Shown: one piece after another, positions 60,113 to 64,000 of the stretch | How positions within the stretch are numbered: position 1 is the stretch's first letter | How the letters are laid out: every line of letters starts with the position of its first letter | Assembly (NCBI GenBank): GCA_032622095.1 | Contig: CP136067.1 | Coordinates: forward strand, 178,098,556-178,162,555 | Length of the DNA: 64,000 bases | Reading direction: 5' to 3' | Origin: Siphonodentalium dalli | Taxonomy: Eukaryota; Mollusca; Scaphopoda; Gadilida; Siphonodentaliidae | The notes under the pieces: model-generated | What the model was told of the DNA's origin: nothing | Databases searched by the model: none | The model's input: only the letters and a program-made list of their open reading frames with translations | Position numbers and translations under genes: made by a program

Positions 60113-60818
60113 AACTATTGGAATATTCATTCCGCCATCTATAAATCAGGGTGTACATAGCACCGTTTGCTTTAGCTAGCAAATGTTTTCGAGCTTTGCT
60201 GAAAATTATTGGCTTTCGTTACAGCTAATCCCTAGTACGTATATTCATTTACGGTTTTAATGTTTTCCATTTAGTAGTAAACAGGTTTTATGCCCCGACT
60301 CCCTTTAAAGCTTTGACACGAGTTTGGACCCATAGGTTATGCCCTGACTTATTATCAAGCCTTGACATAACAAACCTATAACCCCCTTTTTTATTTGTTG
60401 GGATAAATAGACACTAAAACATAATTTTCATGTCCGACGATTTATTCTCGCCTCTGGTTGAAACATTTACAAAATAGCAATGTACATAGTTATTGCTGTT
60501 CATGAATTTTAGGAATTGCTTTCGCATCAAATGTGTTGCTTGTAACCAGTTATGTAACCCTAATGCGGGTGTAAAACGCCAAAGTTGTAAACCCTCTGCA
60601 AAGCCAGAGAGTTAATCGAAAATAGCCAAAATAATACAACCAGTAGGTCTGCCAGCATGCAAAACCAGGTGGACTGCCTGGGAAAAGCTAGGCAGACCTG
60701 TAACGATCAGCAGAAATGTGAAAAGAAACATACGTATACAATCAATAAGGTAGACGGACATAAGCAAAGGTATAACATGTCAAAAAAATATATATATGTA
60801 TACATGTAATATAAGTGC
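60113..60818. other. Non-coding stretch with small inverted repeats
   Basis: Contains AGGTCTGCC...GGCAGACCT (60645-60699) and a partly repeated GGTTATGCCC(T/C)GACT phrase near 60285 and 60340. No gene. Confidence 0.5.
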
Positions 60819-60822
60819 TTAA

Positions 60823-61316
60823 AGGTACGGTTGGCCTTGGCGGTGGGTATCCTGTGAAAATATTTACACCCGTCAAAAACCGCCACAAACAGAAAGAACA
60901 TCAAAATGTAGACAGACTTTGTCCGTATACAAATAATAAATATCGCATAAACAGTATGTTATTGCCATCTGTTTGACCATTGTTATGTAAACACAAGCAT
61001 AAACAGTTACTTTTCTGGTGTTTGTTTATATTATGATGGTAAACATAAAGAGCGTTCTTTGTTGGTGAATTCCTGATATGGAACTAATAAAGAGCGTGTA
61101 TGCCATTTGTGTGTGATTAGCCAGTAGCATTGTGCTGTCTTCTGTAACACAATCAGGCTCTTGCTTAGGTAAAATATAGTAGGTCTTTGTGATAACATGC
61201 TGTTTACGCGATGGTCATGGTATATATGAACGAAACTGTATGCGTTTTAATGTTTTTCTGTTTACGGTGATTGGAACAAATATGAATATTTTCGACAACT
61301 AAGGCCACACGTGCCT
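60823..61316 (-). mobile_element. TTAA MITE family, copy 3 (inverted)
   Basis: 494 bp between TTAA sites (60819-60822 and 61317-61320), reverse orientation to copies 1 and 2, with the same termini. The 65-codon minus frame within is element sequence. Confidence 0.9.
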
Positions 61317-61559
61317 TTAACAATTAATACTAACAAAAGTTTAACAATCCAAAACTGGAACATTCTTATAATTCAAATGAGTGATGTGCAGCATTGAAGA
61401 CAAGAGAAGTTAAGGGAATGACCCAACCATGATTGCAATAGAAGATTACAAGTACCCTTGCCACAAAATCTGGGAGGGAGGGTATGGAAAATTCTTTATT
61501 TTGGATTGTTGTTTTGTCCGTATTGTGTATTCCTGGAAGTGATGAATAATAATTAGCGT

Positions 61560-63262
61560 CCTGACGGTAAGTTACAAACTGCTCATTCCACTTAAAACCC
61601 AGCAAATGATGATCCTCCATTCGGACTGGCACCAAACGAAAGGCAGAAAGTACATCAATACGCAAACGCACTGCCCCAAGCCCGGTTTGTTTGATAATTG
61701 TAATGGCATCCTGCACGGAGGAGTAGTGAACCACTGATTGCTCATGCGGTATACCATCGTTAACGGAACAACCCTCCGGAAAAGATAAGTGGTGTATCAT
61801 GCGATACTCCCCTGGTGTTTTCTTTGGGACCACTCCAAGTGGTGAAACGTGAAATGATGCAAATGGAGGAGCAGGAAATGGGCCTGCTATACGATTAGCA
61901 GTTAGCTCGGCCTTCAATTTCTTTTCAACAATATGTGGCAGCTCAAGAGCTGATTTAAGATTGTTAACATGTAAATTCATGACCGACATTTGACATTCTA
62001 AATTGAAACCATGCAGGAAACCATTGACTAGGAAATTAACTTGCTGTTGATCATAGCCTTGAAGAAGAAAAGCTAGTGCTGGAACATTGATTGGTGTGAC
62101 TACTGTACAATTAGATCGAAGTGCATGTAAATTGCCAGGGTTGCAGTGGATCACAACATTGTTCAGTGACTCACGATCGAGAGCCGGGGCATTTTTGCAA
62201 GGAATGGTCCTTGTCGCACACCAGACATTTATGTGGGAATTCACATCCATCGCAGGACCCTGACCCATGAAATTTAAAACACGTTCCGTGAGGAAATCGA
62301 CGTCGTTGTGTTGGCATTGAATTTGGAGCAGTTGAATTTGGAGCGGTGCGTCGAAAAGTGTTGCCACGCTGAGATTGCGTGAATATGGCGAGGTTTGTTG
62401 GCTCTCGTATAGAGTATGGAATGTAATGAATCCCAGGTCAGATTCTCATCAGACTGGCGGAAAAGCCGAAATTGCCTGTCATACCAAGCCCAATTGGCGC
62501 CGTCCCTGGCCATTGATCGAATGAAGCTTTAGAAGTGGATGGATATTTTGTGAGATAGATATCCTTAAAAATCTCAAATGCAGTGAGCCACTGGTCTATA
62601 TCATTAATTTGGCGAACCGGTTTGGGAACGCAAATTAGAGGTGAGCCCTCCCCAGACGGATTGACATCAATGGTATATTGTGTCTGAGAACTGCCATGGT
62701 CAAGCAGTGTGGAGAATTCCACATATTCATCGGCCCATACTTTTCTTTTCAATGCTGGTGTAACATGGGCTGCCAATGGAATTGCGGAATTCAGTACATT
62801 TGAGGGACCAGCCCCATTGGCCAAAGACGGCAAGCATATCAAAGAAGAGGGGCCCGCATTGGATGTGTCTTCCATTATAGGACCCTGGCTACCCGCGGAT
62901 ATCAGAGAGGGCATAATGTCCTCACCAAAGTCAACAGCTGTTGGCATCAACTGCATCTGAAACAACTTCTGCTGCAGCTCTACAATCACCTGTTTTGTTT
63001 GGGCTGGCGAAAGAATGTCTGGAATGCACACTAAATCGTGTGTCTGAGTTTGCCTGCGTGAGTTCAAGGTCATTGTATGGTTTGCCTGATTGTCACTCTG
63101 ATTACATGTCATATGCGTTAGGCCATCCCCAATTGTGTCAGCTGCATTAGCACTGCGACCCCGTCTGCCACTCGTTGAAGGCAGACCTCGTCCTCTGCGT
63201 GCAGGGGTGGTCATGCTGGATTGCGGGCCCCGATCGGCACGTTTCGCTTTAGCTTTTGGCAT
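61560..63262 (-). pseudogene. DIRS-like retroelement gag and partial RT, frameshifted
   Basis: Gag probably starts at MPKAKAKRADRG (63262). It has a low-complexity N-terminus, a coil (TKQVIVELQQKLFQMQ), then QINDIDQWLTAFEIFKDIYL, typical of DIRS-type gag. A shift near 62510 leads to WAWYDRQFRLFRQSDENLTWD in another frame. A third frame (about 62275-62170) has the zinc finger CFKFHGSGSCDGCEFPHKC followed by CxxxHxxxxC. The RT frame gives INVPALAFLLQGY, GPFPAPPFASFHVSPLGVVP, YRMIHHLSFPEG, SVNDGIP, the motif A region RLRIDVLSAFRLVPV and LLGFKWNEQF. Similarity stops near 61560, before the YxDD motif. No RNase H, methyltransferase or tyrosine recombinase was seen. Truncated and inactive. Confidence 0.88.
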
Positions 63263-63410
63263 CTGAAAGCAAACAACAATGAAGCGAGTAACAGAGTTCT
63301 GATGAGCCACCGCTCCCCGAGTGGATACGAAATATTACACTCTACATCCTACGGTATCTGCTTAAATTAATTTGTGTACTTATGATGTGTTTAAATAAAT
63401 TAATCAAAAA

Positions 63411-63910
63411 ATTACACTGAAAGATAATAGTTCATTGGAACCCTGTATAGCATGGATATTATTCATATCATCCGAACAAACTCTGCATGGCAGGGATAAG
63501 TACAATATTAAGAATTATGGTCTTCTAATGAATAGCAAATAAATGGCAAATAATTCAATATTAACAATCATAACCCCAAAAGCACACTGAAAGATAACAG
63601 TTCATTGATAACCCTGCACTGCAGAGATCAGTGACACTACTCATAACAGTGAAAACTGATACATATAATTTAAAAGTGCACTGAGATATATCACCCCATG
63701 AATAACCCTGCAGAGCAGAGATCAGTGGTGTTAGAGGAGAGGTGTTTACAAGTTAGAGAAACATTGATCATGAAATTTGACCCAGGCATAATAGAGGCAT
63801 GGAATCTAAGCACCAGAACACAGCAATGATAAATAACTCCCACAAGTACACTGACAGATAACAAGACATGTAGTAAATAACCCTGCAAAGCAGAGATCAG
63901 CGGCAGGAGA
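63411..63910. repeat. Tandem motif upstream of DIRS-like gag
   Basis: The pair CACTGAAAGATAACAGTTCA, then AACCCTGCA..GCAGAGATCAG, recurs at about 63412, 63584, 63674 and 63850, with variable spacing (about 95-175 bp). It could be part of the element's 5' terminal region or a separate minisatellite. Confidence 0.65.
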
Positions 63911-64000
63911 GATGTGTTCGGTAGAGGCCTATGATATTGGTAATTAATACTAGCCTTAAAACACAGTGAACCCTTAAGGCTTGTCAACATATAGAAACAC

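Overview
This is about 64 kb of AT-rich animal nuclear DNA. It carries intron-split coding exons, several kinds of retrotransposon, many short inverted-repeat elements and long microsatellites. Nothing looks bacterial: no operons, rRNA, CRISPR or intact tRNA. The repeat content (a CR1-like LINE with a 2A peptide, a DIRS-like element, Ty3/Gypsy and BEL-like traces, piggyBac-, hAT- and mariner-type MITEs) together with a C-type lectin gene suits a marine invertebrate such as a mollusc, other lophotrochozoan or invertebrate deuterostome. I cannot name the species.

Layout. 0.8-5.9 kb: diverged minisatellites, a decayed LINE ORF1 (coiled coil plus RNA-binding domain) and a ~150-bp tandem repeat. 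6.2-11.1 kb: an intact 1122-codon LINE ORF on the minus strand, with an N-terminal 2A translational-recoding motif. It is bordered upstream by five 143-bp tandem units, one of them split by a 214-bp mariner-type MITE. 12.5-19.4 kb: a hairpin element, a second, nearly intact LINE on the plus strand (one frameshift, one stop) and a second array of the ~42-bp minisatellite. 22.2-25.7 kb: a probable non-coding LTR retrotransposon (LTR, primer-binding site, 2.3 kb, purine tract, LTR) and a piggyBac-type MITE built from nested palindromes.

26.2-35.1 kb: the one host gene I can support, a C-type lectin domain split between two phase-compatible exons by an 8.4-kb intron. A decayed, sense-oriented relative of the 2A LINE sits inside that intron. 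35-51 kb: a 12-copy 36-bp array, an unexplained minus-strand open frame, direct duplications, hairpin MITEs, a hAT-type element and a tRNA-like SINE head. 51-53.2 kb: a broken Ty3/Gypsy integrase running into an array of an 18-bp palindrome, into which a 461-bp TTAA-flanked MITE has inserted. 54-64 kb: two more copies of that MITE, a LINE RT C-terminal fragment, and a frameshifted DIRS-like gag/RT with a tandem motif upstream.

Most of the window is therefore a record of transposition, with insertions nested inside other repeats. The lectin gene is the main host function. The 2A LINE is the only element that looks translatable end to end. The TTAA MITE family, the palindromic satellite and the non-coding LTR element are the best candidates for undescribed elements. 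All calls come from reading the sequence; no database search was possible.
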